A stretch of 64,000 bases of DNA from positions 2,604,001-2,668,000 of the forward strand of contig NZ_CP068760.1 in NCBI RefSeq assembly GCF_016775705.1, read 5' to 3'. A program made the position numbers and the translations under genes. The stretch's first letter is position 1; every line of letters starts with the position of its first letter. The stretch comes from Chryseobacterium cucumeris. Lineage in GTDB: Bacteria > Bacteroidota > Bacteroidia > Flavobacteriales > Weeksellaceae. A model generated the notes under the pieces. The model was not told the origin of the DNA. It did not search any database and worked only from the letters and a program-made list of their open reading frames with translations. Positions 1-8,200 of the stretch are shown one piece after another.

Positions 1-1
1 A

Positions 2-250
2 AATGCCGGTTACAATGTAATGTATGAATTGCTGGATCACTTTATTCCTTCCATTCTGAAGTCTAAAGATAACAGAAAATCATATGATGAAAAAGCTTTG
101 AAATTAATTCCAAAGCAATTCATTTACAATGACGGCACCGATTATCAGAAAGTTCTTGGGGTTATTGATTTCGTTTCCGGAATGACAGATAATTACGCTA
201 CCGATTTATATAGAAAAATTAAAGGAATAGACATCGGAATGACCGTATAA
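2..250 (+). CDS. dgt: dGTPase, C-terminal fragment (5' end outside window)
   Basis: The reading frame is open from base 2 and stops at 250, giving about 82 C-terminal residues. The ending, with IDFVSGMTDNYATDLYRKIKG, is the characteristic C-terminal helix region of bacterial deoxyguanosinetriphosphate triphosphohydrolases, HD-domain enzymes that hydrolyse dGTP to deoxyguanosine and triphosphate. The catalytic HD motif would lie upstream of the window and cannot be checked. The ATG at 20 is internal to the frame and is not the real start. The gene converges on the minus-strand cluster that ends at 258. Confidence 0.8.
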   Translation, partial: NAGYNVMYELLDHFIPSILKSKDNRKSYDEKALKLIPKQFIYNDGTDYQKVLGVIDFVSGMTDNYATDLYRKIKGIDIGMTV

Positions 251-257
251 ATTCTAT

Positions 258-1349
258 TTACTGTAATAATTCAGAAGCCTCTTCAATTAGTGATCTCATT
301 AAAGCAGAGGCTTTTTTATGCTTTAAAAGCGGCGCAATCTGACCGGACCAGAAGAAAACCAGATCATTTTTTTGCTGTTCCAAAGCTGCTTTTCTCAATG
401 CCCCCATAAAATGTGTCTGCAATGGGAACGGTAATGTTTTTTCTGTTGCTGCCAATACATCTCTTGTGATTTTTGTCGTAATTCCACGTCCTAATCTTCC
501 GGTATAAGCTCTGGTTAAAGTAGTGGATTTCGCAGCTTCAGAAAATAAAAACTCTTTGTGTATCGGTAACGCTCCGGATTCTTCAGTAGCCAGAAATGCT
601 GTTCCGATTTGTACAGCATCGGCTCCCAACTTAAAAGCCCCCGCAATTCCACGGCCGTTGGCAATTCCTCCTGCAGCAACTACAGGAATTTTTACCTTAT
701 CTTTAATCAATTGAATCAAAGAAAAAGTTCCCGTTACAGAAAACTCAGCACTATCCAGAAATGAAGGTCTGTGACCACCGCTTTCAAAACCGGAAGCCAC
801 AATAACATCCACGCCTGTTTTTTCCAAAGCAATCGCTTCATCAAGTGTTGTTGCATTTCCCAAAACAACGGTTCCCTGACGATGAAGATCTTCGATGAGG
901 TTTTCACCAAGCAGTCCAAACATAAAGCTGAAAACTTTAGGCTTTATATCCAAAACCACCTCCAGCTGATTTTGAAATCTCGATTCAAAAGGGAGTGGTG
1001 TTGAAGGAATATCCGTCTGCAGAAGATCAAAATAAGGTTTGAAAGTCTCAACAGCCTTTTGGTATTGTTCTTTTGTGTGTTTTTCGTTAATGATATCGTG
1101 ATCGCTTACCCAGAGATTGAGATTATAAGGTTTGTCCGTTTTGGATTGTATGACTCTGTGAACGTCATAGATTTCCTGCGGTGACAAAGTATACGCTCCG
1201 AAACCTCCCAATCCGCCGAGATTACTCACTGTTGTTGTCAGTTCAACGGTGGAAAGGCCTCCGCCAAAAGGTCCCTGCAGAATAGGATATTCTATTCCCA
1301 GTAATTCCGTAATTCTATTTTTATTCCACATGATTGTATTGGTTTTCAT
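258..1349 (-). CDS. Nitronate monooxygenase family flavoprotein
   Basis: A 363-residue FMN-dependent TIM-barrel protein of the nitronate monooxygenase (2-nitropropane dioxygenase-like) family, which oxidises alkyl nitronates. Visible marks are the N-terminal YPILQGPFGGG flavin-binding segment, VASGFESGGHR with the family's active-site histidine, the phosphate-binding VVAAGGIANGRG loop and the following QIGTAFLATEESG. Length is normal. It is the last gene of a minus-strand cluster, 12 nt after the NTF2-like gene. The ATG six codons downstream (MWNKNR) is an equally possible start. The exact substrate is not visible; the class also includes enoyl reductase-like relatives. Confidence 0.88.
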   Translation of the reverse strand: MKTNTIMWNKNRITELLGIEYPILQGPFGGGLSTVELTTTVSNLGGLGGFGAYTLSPQEIYDVHRVIQSKTDKPYNLNLWVSDHDIINEKHTKEQYQKAVETFKPYFDLLQTDIPSTPLPFESRFQNQLEVVLDIKPKVFSFMFGLLGENLIEDLHRQGTVVLGNATTLDEAIALEKTGVDVIVASGFESGGHRPSFLDSAEFSVTGTFSLIQLIKDKVKIPVVAAGGIANGRGIAGAFKLGADAVQIGTAFLATEESGALPIHKEFLFSEAAKSTTLTRAYTGRLGRGITTKITRDVLAATEKTLPFPLQTHFMGALRKAALEQQKNDLVFFWSGQIAPLLKHKKASALMRSLIEEASELLQ

Positions 1350-1361
1350 TAAAAATCTGAA

Positions 1362-1814
1362 TTAAGGCTGTACATTGGTCAAAGTCTTGTTAACGATCAT
1401 CCATTGCCCGTCTATATAATTGAAAGTTATGAAATTATAGTAATTAAAATCATACATCCTTACATTTAATTTTGCAACAGCAATTGAATTCATAATGTCG
1501 ATTGAAATAATTTTCGCTTTAAAACCTTTTCCTGATTTCTGCGGACTTATACGATTTCCAACGCCTTCAATATATTGCTCTGCAGTTTTGAAATACGGAA
1601 CTCCGTTAACGTCTCCGAAAAGCAAAGCATCTTTATAAAAAGCTTTGGCAAGAATATCGGTATTTCCTTCATAAATCCCTTTGAAATAATAATTCTCTAT
1701 GACATTTCTTATTTCAGTTTCTGAGGTCTGATTGGTTTTCATATCCTTTAGATTTTGTGCAAGGCTACTCAGGGGAAAGCTGAGCAGCCATGCTATAATT
1801 AATGATAGTTTCAT
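1362..1814 (-). CDS. Secreted NTF2-like (lumazine-binding-type) protein
   Basis: A 150-residue protein with an N-terminal signal peptide (MKLSLIIAWLLSFPLSSLAQ) followed by a cone-shaped NTF2/SnoaL-like domain: an early helix (TEIRNVIENYYFKGIYEGN), the FYKDALLFGDVNG turn and terminal beta strands with NFITFNYIDGQWMIVNKTL. This matches the 'putative lumazine-binding' subgroup that is common in Bacteroidota, usually of unknown ligand. The start overlaps the stop of the upstream SDR gene by 4 nt, so translation is probably coupled. The function is a small-ligand pocket by fold only; no catalytic residues are evident. Confidence 0.75.
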   Translation of the reverse strand: MKLSLIIAWLLSFPLSSLAQNLKDMKTNQTSETEIRNVIENYYFKGIYEGNTDILAKAFYKDALLFGDVNGVPYFKTAEQYIEGVGNRISPQKSGKGFKAKIISIDIMNSIAVAKLNVRMYDFNYYNFITFNYIDGQWMIVNKTLTNVQP

Positions 1815-2545
1815 GATAAATGATGCCCGGCACCCATTCCGCCATCAACATTGATGATGGCCCCGGAAATTAATGTGTTCTTTGCAATCGCATGAATCAT
1901 CTGAGCAACTTCTTCCGGCTCTCCGATACGATTAATGAGGTGAATTCCTGCATTATTGTCAAGGTCTGCACCATGCATTGGAGTTCTGATCAATCCGGGA
2001 GCCACCGTATTGACTCTGATATTATCTTTCCCAAACTCTGCCGCCAGCTGCAAAGTCAGTGCATGAATAGCTCCTTTACTTGAAATAGGTGCTGTGGAAG
2101 GAGACTCTGCAATGGCATGATATACCAATGGTGTTCCTACATTAATTACCACACCGTCTTTTTGTCTGATCATCTGAGGAATAACAGCCTGTGTAGTGAA
2201 GAATGTTCCTTTTAAATTCGTTGTTAAAAAACGGTCCAGATAATCTTCGGTAACGTCCAGAAATGCTTTATTTTCATAAATTCCTGCATTATTAATAAGA
2301 ACATCAACAGATCCGAATCTTTCTAAAGCTGTTTTTACCAGCGCTTCACCTGTTGCTTTGTCTGAAACATTTCCGGCAACCATTGCCAGATTTTCACCGG
2401 CTCCAAGTTCATTATAAACATCCTGTAGTTTAGATGCCGTTTGGGAATTGATGATGACATTATCATCTCGGTCTAAGAAATAACGTGCTGTTTCCAATCC
2501 TATTCCTGAAGAAGCTCCTGTTATAATTACGGTTTGTTTTTTCAT
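1811..2545 (-). CDS. Short-chain dehydrogenase/reductase with altered catalytic site
   Basis: A 244-residue classical SDR. It has the TGASSGIG cofactor motif at residues 9-16, LINNAGIY near residue 85, and the IRVNTVAPGLIRTPM segment after the active site. The catalytic YxxxK motif is not intact: the sequence reads APISSKGA, so Lys157 is present but proline occupies position 153, where tyrosine is expected. The usual Ser-Ser before it reads Gly-Thr. It may be a non-classical enzyme, a binding protein or inactive. It lies 7 nt downstream of the tautomerase gene and overlaps the NTF2-like gene, consistent with one operon. Confidence 0.88.
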   Translation of the reverse strand: MKKQTVIITGASSGIGLETARYFLDRDDNVIINSQTASKLQDVYNELGAGENLAMVAGNVSDKATGEALVKTALERFGSVDVLINNAGIYENKAFLDVTEDYLDRFLTTNLKGTFFTTQAVIPQMIRQKDGVVINVGTPLVYHAIAESPSTAPISSKGAIHALTLQLAAEFGKDNIRVNTVAPGLIRTPMHGADLDNNAGIHLINRIGEPEEVAQMIHAIAKNTLISGAIINVDGGMGAGHHLS

Positions 2546-2552
2546 TGCTGAT

Positions 2553-2771
2553 TTATTTTTTTCCTGTTGAAAACCCCTGTTCTTTTAATACTGAAACCTG
2601 TTCTCCGGCATATCCCCAGTTATCATCCTCAATCTCGTTAATGACAATATGGGTTAAGTGAGGATCCTTATTCAAAACTGAGGTGACAGCTTCACTTATT
2701 TTTCTGATTAATTGTTGTTTTGTTTCGCGGTTAAGATCTTCGCGAAGTACATCTACTTTGATGAATGGCAT
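2553..2771 (-). CDS. 4-oxalocrotonate tautomerase family protein
   Basis: A 72-residue protein starting MPFIKVDVLRED, so removal of Met leaves the N-terminal proline that is the general base in the 4-OT/MIF superfamily. The helix NRETKQQLIRKISEAVTSVL and the terminal strand HIVINEIEDDNWGYAG fit 4-OT subunits, which are usually 60-75 residues and oligomeric. The substrate is unknown. It sits between yceI-like and SDR genes with short gaps (27 and 7 nt) and is probably cotranscribed. Confidence 0.85.
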   Translation of the reverse strand: MPFIKVDVLREDLNRETKQQLIRKISEAVTSVLNKDPHLTHIVINEIEDDNWGYAGEQVSVLKEQGFSTGKK

Positions 2772-2798
2772 GATGGTAAAATTTTTAAGGTTATAGAA

Positions 2799-3332
2799 TT
2801 AATAAGCTTCCGCTACAAGATGGATGTTTAAGTCAAAATTGTTGTAGATCAGCGTATCACCAAGGTTGGTGAAGAAATTGGAAGATCTGAATCTGATGTT
2901 GAATTTCGTTCTGTCTACTATGATCTTGGTTTTTAGAACGGCCATATTATCTGTTTTTACAATCTGCAGGCTTGTGTCTATAGGATGTGTAATTCCTTTT
3001 ATGGTAAGATCTCCTTTTGCATAATAAAGATTTTCATCACCCGGTTCAGCATGCGTGATTTCGAAATGAGCTTCAGGAAAATGCTCAGAATTAAAGAAAT
3101 CATCAGAAGCCAGATGATTGGCAAACTGTGCATTGGTTTCAGCATCTTCAATGTCCAGGATTTTGATGGAACGGGTATCTATGACAAACTTTCCTGACAT
3201 AGAACTTCCTTCTCCAAATGTGAAGTTTCCATCTTTTATACCGATAGTTCCATTGTGAGCGCCGGTTACTTTTCTTCCGATCCAGTCGATAGTACTGTTT
3301 TCTGTATTGACTTTAAAATTTTTTGTGTCCAT
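2799..3332 (-). CDS. YceI-like lipid-binding protein
   Basis: YceI family, a lipocalin-like barrel that binds isoprenoid lipids; 177 residues from the ATG at 3332. A longer frame begins at a TTG (3359), but the ATG start (MDTKNFKVN) fits the family better. Seen in sequence: STIDWIGRKVTGAHNGTI near the N-terminus, FVIDTRSIKI, the HLASDDFFNSEHFPEAHFEI core motif and a LTIKGITHPI strand. There is no signal peptide, whereas many YceI proteins are periplasmic. It is the first gene of the minus-strand cluster, and a CRP-like palindrome (3387-3402) lies about 55 nt upstream of the start codon. Confidence 0.88.
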   Translation of the reverse strand: MDTKNFKVNTENSTIDWIGRKVTGAHNGTIGIKDGNFTFGEGSSMSGKFVIDTRSIKILDIEDAETNAQFANHLASDDFFNSEHFPEAHFEITHAEPGDENLYYAKGDLTIKGITHPIDTSLQIVKTDNMAVLKTKIIVDRTKFNIRFRSSNFFTNLGDTLIYNNFDLNIHLVAEAY

Positions 3333-3386
3333 TTTTATTGGGTTTAAATATTGACACAAAGTTCAGCCGACTGAAGGAAAAAATTA

Positions 3387-3402
3387 TGTGATGTACCTCA
3401 CA
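3387..3402. promoter_or_regulatory. CRP-like operator palindrome (TGTGA-N6-TCACA)
   Basis: A perfect TGTGA-N6-TCACA palindrome lies in the gap between the Crp/Fnr-type gene (ends 3440) and the yceI-led cluster (starts 3332). The spacing and half-sites equal the consensus of E. coli CRP sites. A weak promoter-like TGAACTTTG lies at 3350-3358 on the minus strand, so the palindrome would sit just upstream of the core promoter. The neighbouring regulator carries R-E-T-x-x-R in its recognition helix, the residues used by CRP to read TGTGA. The binding is inferred, not shown. Confidence 0.55.
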
Positions 3403-3439
3403 AAATAGAGGAAGAGATTAATTGTTTTAAAGAGGTTGA

Positions 3440-4012
3440 TTACTGGTGCAGCCTGCTCAAAGTTTCTCTGGTTACTCCCAGATAAGATGCAATCAGATGT
3501 TTCGGAACCAGATTGTACAATTGAGGATACATGGATAGAAGTTCTTCATACCGGAATCTGGCATCATTATTCATAAAAGATAACAGGCGTTTCTGGGCGG
3601 CTACATACCCTTTGTTGGTCCTCCAGCGGAAGAAATGTTCAACCTCATGAATTTCATTACAGATCTTTTCCCTGTCCTCGTCGGAAATAGAAAGGATGCT
3701 GGCATTGGTGATACAGTCTACATTGATGGTTGCTCTTGTTTTATTGTAAAGTGCATCAAAATCTGTCACCCACCACGTAGGCATGGCAAACTGAAGGATA
3801 AACATTTTCATGCTGTCATTAAGATAAAATGCTTTCAGACAGCCTTCCAGAACAAAATATTCATGATTCACAAAATCACCTTCCGAGATAAGGCTTTGCC
3901 CTTTTTTTAAAGAGATCAGGTTAAAATGTCCAAAGACATAATCATACTGCTCTTCTGTGAGAGAAGTAAATTTTGAAATGTGATCCTTTAATATTTCTTT
4001 AGAATTAATCAT
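3440..4012 (-). CDS. Crp/Fnr family transcriptional regulator
   Basis: 190 residues from the ATG at 4012 (MINSKEILKDHI); the frame extends upstream to 4081, but the shorter start fits the family. An N-terminal cyclic-nucleotide-binding fold (KKGQSLISEGDFVNHEYFVLEG) is followed by the dimer helix and a C-terminal winged helix with LIASYLGVTRETLSRLHQ. The recognition helix RETLSR keeps the spacing of CRP's RETVGR, which contacts TGTGA half-sites. No full phosphate-binding cassette of a true cAMP receptor is evident, so the ligand is unknown. Its likely target is the adjacent minus-strand operon starting at 3332. Confidence 0.88.
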   Translation of the reverse strand: MINSKEILKDHISKFTSLTEEQYDYVFGHFNLISLKKGQSLISEGDFVNHEYFVLEGCLKAFYLNDSMKMFILQFAMPTWWVTDFDALYNKTRATINVDCITNASILSISDEDREKICNEIHEVEHFFRWRTNKGYVAAQKRLLSFMNNDARFRYEELLSMYPQLYNLVPKHLIASYLGVTRETLSRLHQ

Positions 4013-4210
4013 GATGTAATGAATATTCAAAAGTAAGTCTTTTTCAGAATAGTTTTGGTTTAAAAAAAAATATGATATCATAAAGTCTGATTTCCCGGGG
4101 ATTATATTCCGGATCTTACATTTATTTTTCTTATATTTAAGCAGCTACTTACAAAAAATGTTTTTAACAAAAACAGGTGTTGTAACGACATATTAATAAA
4201 AATTAAAACT

Positions 4211-5149
4211 ATGAGTATATATTTTGCACCCGTTATTTTCTTCGGGCTTATCATTTTATTCGCTTCGTTTTTTGTCGTTAAGCAGGAAACAGCAGCGATT
4301 ATAGAGCGTTTCGGGAAATTCCGTGCGGTAAAGCATTCAGGTCTTCACCTTAAGCTGCCCATCATAGATCAGATTGCCAAAAGACTTAATCTGAGAATTC
4401 AGCAGTTGGATGTACTGATTGATACAAAAACATTAGACAATGTTTTTATTAAAATGAAAATTTCTGTTCAGTATCAGGTCATCAGAAGTCAGGTGGGAGA
4501 TGCCTACTATCGTTTGGAAAATCCTGAAAATCAAATTACTTCTTTTGTTTTTGATGTGGTAAGAGCAGAAGTTCCCAAGTTGAAGCTTGATGATGTTTTT
4601 GTAAGAAAAGATGATGTGGCCATTGCAGTGAAAAGCGAGCTTCAGGATGCCATGAACAGTTATGGTTATGATATTATCAAAGCTTTGGTAACAGATATTG
4701 ATCCGGATGAGCAGGTAAAACATGCCATGAACAGGATCAATGCAGCAGAAAGAGAAAAAACGGCAGCCGAATACGAATCTGAAGCACAAAGAATCAGAAT
4801 TGTTGCGGTTGCAAAAGCAGAAGCAGAATCTAAGAAATTACAAGGGCAGGGAATTGCCGACCAGAGAAGAGAAATTGCAAAAGGACTTGAAGAGTCTGTA
4901 AGAATGCTGAATAATGTGGATATCAATTCTCATGAGGCTTCAGCGCTTATTGTAGTAACACAGCATTATGATACTTTACATTCTGTGGGCGCCAGCAACA
5001 GAAGTAATCTTGTACTCCTTCCCAATTCACCAACAGCAGCCAGCGGAATGCTGAATGATCTTGTTGTGGCGATGACAACAGCCAACACAGTAGGAGAGGC
5101 TACGAAAGGAAAATATCCCGATCCACCCCAGAAAGAAAGCGGGTTTTAA
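4211..5149 (+). CDS. SPFH/Band 7 (stomatin-like) membrane protein
   Basis: A 312-residue SPFH protein: one N-terminal membrane segment (residues 5-22), then VVKQETAAIIERFGKFRAVKHSG typical of stomatin/HflK-like proteins, the prohibitin-homology domain to about residue 190, and an alanine/glutamate-rich coiled coil (INAAEREKTAAEYESEAQRI). These proteins oligomerise into membrane scaffolds, often with membrane proteases. No NfeD-type partner is adjacent. The 3' side is closed by the hairpin at 5264-5291. Confidence 0.88.
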   Translation: MSIYFAPVIFFGLIILFASFFVVKQETAAIIERFGKFRAVKHSGLHLKLPIIDQIAKRLNLRIQQLDVLIDTKTLDNVFIKMKISVQYQVIRSQVGDAYYRLENPENQITSFVFDVVRAEVPKLKLDDVFVRKDDVAIAVKSELQDAMNSYGYDIIKALVTDIDPDEQVKHAMNRINAAEREKTAAEYESEAQRIRIVAVAKAEAESKKLQGQGIADQRREIAKGLEESVRMLNNVDINSHEASALIVVTQHYDTLHSVGASNRSNLVLLPNSPTAASGMLNDLVVAMTTANTVGEATKGKYPDPPQKESGF

Positions 5150-5263
5150 GATAGAAAGGAAGTAAAAAGAAAGACAGAAATAAACACTTAAAATGGATCA
5201 TTTGCTGACTTTTCCTGATCGTCCCAAAGAAACTTCTGGCTTCGTTCTTCCCGCAAAATAAAA

Positions 5264-5296
5264 AACCGCTTCTGAATTTTCAGAAGCGGTTTTTTA
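5264..5296. terminator. Bidirectional intrinsic terminator
   Basis: A 12-bp perfect stem (5264-5275 with 5280-5291) has an ATTT loop and is flanked by an A-run on the left and a T-run on the right. It lies between the convergent SPFH gene and the DUF4377 gene and can serve both strands. Confidence 0.85.
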
Positions 5297-5300
5297 TTGA

Positions 5301-5915
5301 TTATTTCTTCGTTTTAGAAACCTCTTCTATCAGAGTGTATTTGATGGAAGAAGCATCAGCCGGAGGATTTTCAATTTTTTCTGTTTTTACTTTTAAAACG
5401 TATTCGTAACCCGGCTCGTAAGTGAAGCCTTCAATAGGGCTGTAGAAATTGGTCCAGCTTTCAGAAGCGTTTTCTTTTACCTGCATGCATTGCATACGGC
5501 CAGCTCCGGCAGAACACTCTACGGTTTGTGGCCCTACGATAATTGTCTTTTCATTGGCTGCCATTTCTGCTTTTTTAGTTTTGGAAACCTGCTTTACCAA
5601 AGTGTATTTTATGGATGATCCGTCAGCCGGCGGATTTTCAATTTTTTCTGTTTTTACTTTTAAAACATATTCATACCCCGGTTCATAAGTAAATCCTTCG
5701 ATATTGCTGTAGAAATTCGTCCAGTTTCCGGAAGCGTTTTCTTTTACCTGCAGACATTTCATAGGAGCTACTCCTGTACAATCTGCTGTTTGTGGTCCTA
5801 CGATGAATGTTTTTTCATCACCTGCGGATGCATTGGCTGTGGTTGTACATTGCGTCATTGCGAATAATGCTAATGCAGGTGCTGCCCCTTTTAGAATTGT
5901 TGCTATACTTTTCAT
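5301..5915 (-). CDS. Lipoprotein-like protein with two DUF4377 repeats
   Basis: 204 residues from the ATG at 5915 (MKSIATILKG); a longer frame begins at 5942 but the shorter form places a hydrophobic signal directly at the N-terminus. Cys23 (ALFAMTQC) may be a lipid-attachment cysteine, although the lipobox is atypical. Two nearly identical units, residues 34-115 and 122-204, each contain VGPQT, two cysteines, WTNFYS and IEGFTYEPGYEYVLKVK. This matches DUF4377, a small envelope domain of unknown function often linked to META/HslJ proteins. The duplication is recent-looking and in frame. Confidence 0.7.
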   Translation of the reverse strand: MKSIATILKGAAPALALFAMTQCTTTANASAGDEKTFIVGPQTADCTGVAPMKCLQVKENASGNWTNFYSNIEGFTYEPGYEYVLKVKTEKIENPPADGSSIKYTLVKQVSKTKKAEMAANEKTIIVGPQTVECSAGAGRMQCMQVKENASESWTNFYSPIEGFTYEPGYEYVLKVKTEKIENPPADASSIKYTLIEEVSKTKK

Positions 5916-6059
5916 AAACTTGATTTTCCCCATACCTCGCAATTACTGTGCCGAAAAAAAATACTGAATTTGTAGTACTTCTGCTATTGTTTTTTACTTT
6001 TTTAATTGTTTAATTTGAATTTCTTAAACACTAACCAAAATATAATTCTTATAATAAAT

Positions 6060-8081
6060 ATGGATAATCAAATGCAAGTTGAAAATTACAGGATTCAAAA
6101 ACCTGAAATGTGGGCAGGAAATATCGGGGATGAGGAAATAAAGAACCGAATCAAAGACTCCGAATTTGCCAGAAGACAAATTGATGAAGGTCGTGATTAC
6201 TGCTATTTTTTAGACAAAAAATACTATACAAGCAATACGGAAAACAGTGAGTACGTCTGCATGGCGTATACTCTGAACGAACCGGGAAACCTGGAAAGGG
6301 CTTCTGTTTCTGATGTGATTGTTGAGGAAAATGAAGTTTACCAGATTCACAGGATCAGTGTGTTAAGGGATGGAGTGCTGATCGATAAGATTCCGGACAC
6401 AAAAATAAAGGTTCTTGACAGTGAAAACCAAAGCAGTGGAGGAGTTCTGAGCAGTAATAAAAAAATCAATATCACCATTAAAGATCTCAGGCTGTATGAT
6501 GTTCTGATTTTGGAAGATTCAAGAATCAAAGAATTTACAGACCGTGATTTTCTTAGAAAGGAGTTCTCAAAATATGTCTGGGTAAGTCCGGATAACTATT
6601 GGGCTTATGGCAGTTTTAAATTTACATTCATCAACGAACGTGAACAGACTGTTGCCTATAAAAAAACATTCTTCAGAGATGAGCAGGGAAATGTTCTTGA
6701 GCCGGAAATCAGTTATCTGAAAAAAGGAGATAGATTTGTCATTGAAGAAGAGAATTATATCAACCCTGTAGATTCAGGCCGTGAAATTTTTCCTTATGTA
6801 GATTTTGCTACAGAAAGCAACTGGAAAGATCTTTCCAACTATATTGTACCGTTCTATGAGGAGATTTTTAACAAGTCTTCTTTACAGGATTTTGCTCCCA
6901 ATCTGGTTGAAAAACTCGATGCCATTGCTGATCAGGACGAAAAACTGCAGTTTGCCATAGAATATGTACAAAATCATATCTATTATGTCTTCAATGCAGA
7001 TGAAATGAATGGTCATAAGCCACAGGAACCATCAGTAACGTATGAAAATAAACAGGGCGATTGTAAGGCAAAATCGGTTTTATTGAAAGTAATCCTTGAT
7101 TATATAGGAGTAGACGCCTCTGTAGTGCTGGTTAATTTTAATACAGATTATTATATTAAATACTATCTGCCGTCCCTGTTAAGTTTCAATCATGTTGTCG
7201 TAAAAGTGAATTATAAAGGTGAAGAATATTTCATTGATGCAACCATCCGTGATGAATTCGGATTGATTGAAAACAGAGGCTTTATCTATTTTATGCATTA
7301 TCTGGAAGTGAAGAAAGATCAGGAGCTTCAGGTAAGAAAATCTTATAAATTCCCTTACTTCTGCATTGATGAAAGAGTAGATTTAAATGCACAGGGTAAT
7401 ACCGGAAAGCTTACTTTATCAACAACTTATAAAGGAAACAGAGCCAATGCTATGAGAAGGTATTTTAAAAGTACCAATAAAAGAGAAATCATAGACAGTT
7501 GGAACAGCTTTCTTTTCTATGCGCTTAATTATTCAGGTGACCGCAATGGTACAGATGTCCGAAACGTATTCAAAGATGCTGCTATTGATGTAGTAAGTGA
7601 TGACAAAAGACTGAATGAAGTTAAGATCCAGTATACCGCAACCATTGAAAATCCTTATTTTGTGGATCCGCAGAAAAACCGTTTTCTGATGTACTTTGAT
7701 AGAAATGTAGTGAAGGCGAGTGCAAGAGATTTCATCCACAAAGATTTACCTTTCTGGCATAATTTCGATAGTGAGAAATATGAAATCAATTTGCAGACGG
7801 ATCAGAAAATTGATGTTGAAGAAAAATATACAGTTCAGGAAAGTACGATATCCAACCCATATTTTGATTATAAAAGTCGAAAAAAAGTGAACAAAAATGG
7901 GGCAAGTGTTTATATTGAATACAATCCTCTGATCAATATTGAAATTCCGCAAAGTGAGTTTGAAAAGTTCCGAACAGATCATCATACTGTTGCTGACAGT
8001 AATTTTGGACTGGGAATTGATATCATTGAACCGGGACTCATGAATATGCTTAAATTCAGTTTTAAGAAGAAGTTTAAATAG
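6060..8081 (+). CDS. DUF3857/transglutaminase-like domain protein
   Basis: 673 residues from the ATG at 6060 (MDNQMQVENYRIQ); the frame runs back to a TTG at 6006 that is less likely. The N-terminal half resembles the beta-rich DUF3857 region and the middle is a transglutaminase-like fold. The complete catalytic triad is visible: Cys335 in QGDCKAKS, His378 in FNHVVVKV and Asp393 in FIDAT. The C-terminal ~230 residues are a beta-rich domain. Unlike many Bacteroidota relatives it has no recognisable signal peptide, so a cytoplasmic location is possible. The substrate is unknown (peptidase or cross-linking). Confidence 0.8.
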   Translation: MDNQMQVENYRIQKPEMWAGNIGDEEIKNRIKDSEFARRQIDEGRDYCYFLDKKYYTSNTENSEYVCMAYTLNEPGNLERASVSDVIVEENEVYQIHRISVLRDGVLIDKIPDTKIKVLDSENQSSGGVLSSNKKINITIKDLRLYDVLILEDSRIKEFTDRDFLRKEFSKYVWVSPDNYWAYGSFKFTFINEREQTVAYKKTFFRDEQGNVLEPEISYLKKGDRFVIEEENYINPVDSGREIFPYVDFATESNWKDLSNYIVPFYEEIFNKSSLQDFAPNLVEKLDAIADQDEKLQFAIEYVQNHIYYVFNADEMNGHKPQEPSVTYENKQGDCKAKSVLLKVILDYIGVDASVVLVNFNTDYYIKYYLPSLLSFNHVVVKVNYKGEEYFIDATIRDEFGLIENRGFIYFMHYLEVKKDQELQVRKSYKFPYFCIDERVDLNAQGNTGKLTLSTTYKGNRANAMRRYFKSTNKREIIDSWNSFLFYALNYSGDRNGTDVRNVFKDAAIDVVSDDKRLNEVKIQYTATIENPYFVDPQKNRFLMYFDRNVVKASARDFIHKDLPFWHNFDSEKYEINLQTDQKIDVEEKYTVQESTISNPYFDYKSRKKVNKNGASVYIEYNPLINIEIPQSEFEKFRTDHHTVADSNFGLGIDIIEPGLMNMLKFSFKKKFK

Positions 8082-8114
8082 AGCTTTGAATTTAAAGTTT
8101 AAAGTTTAAGGTTT

Positions 8115-8153
8115 AGAATTACGGCGGGCGGCGAAGCCGCCCGCCGTAATTCT
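8115..8153. repeat. GC-rich perfect hairpin (terminator or REP-like element)
   Basis: Two perfectly complementary 18-nt arms (8115-8132 and 8136-8153) are separated by GAA. The core is built from CGGGCGG / CCGCCCG and is far richer in GC than anything around it. It follows the transglutaminase-like gene and could terminate it, but there is no strong T-run, so it looks more like a dispersed palindromic element. The preceding bases repeat AAAGTTTA-like units. Confidence 0.7.
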
Positions 8154-8200
8154 TTACTCACTATTATATTCGTTTACAATCAAAAAAACACAAATTCATT

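Noticed and set aside
2799..3359. TTG start at 3359 for the YceI protein
   Set aside because: The ATG at 3332 gives a family-typical N-terminus, and the 9-residue extension is not conserved in character.
5449..5688. 79-codon frame opposite the DUF4377 gene
   Set aside because: Shadow of the duplicated units on the other strand.
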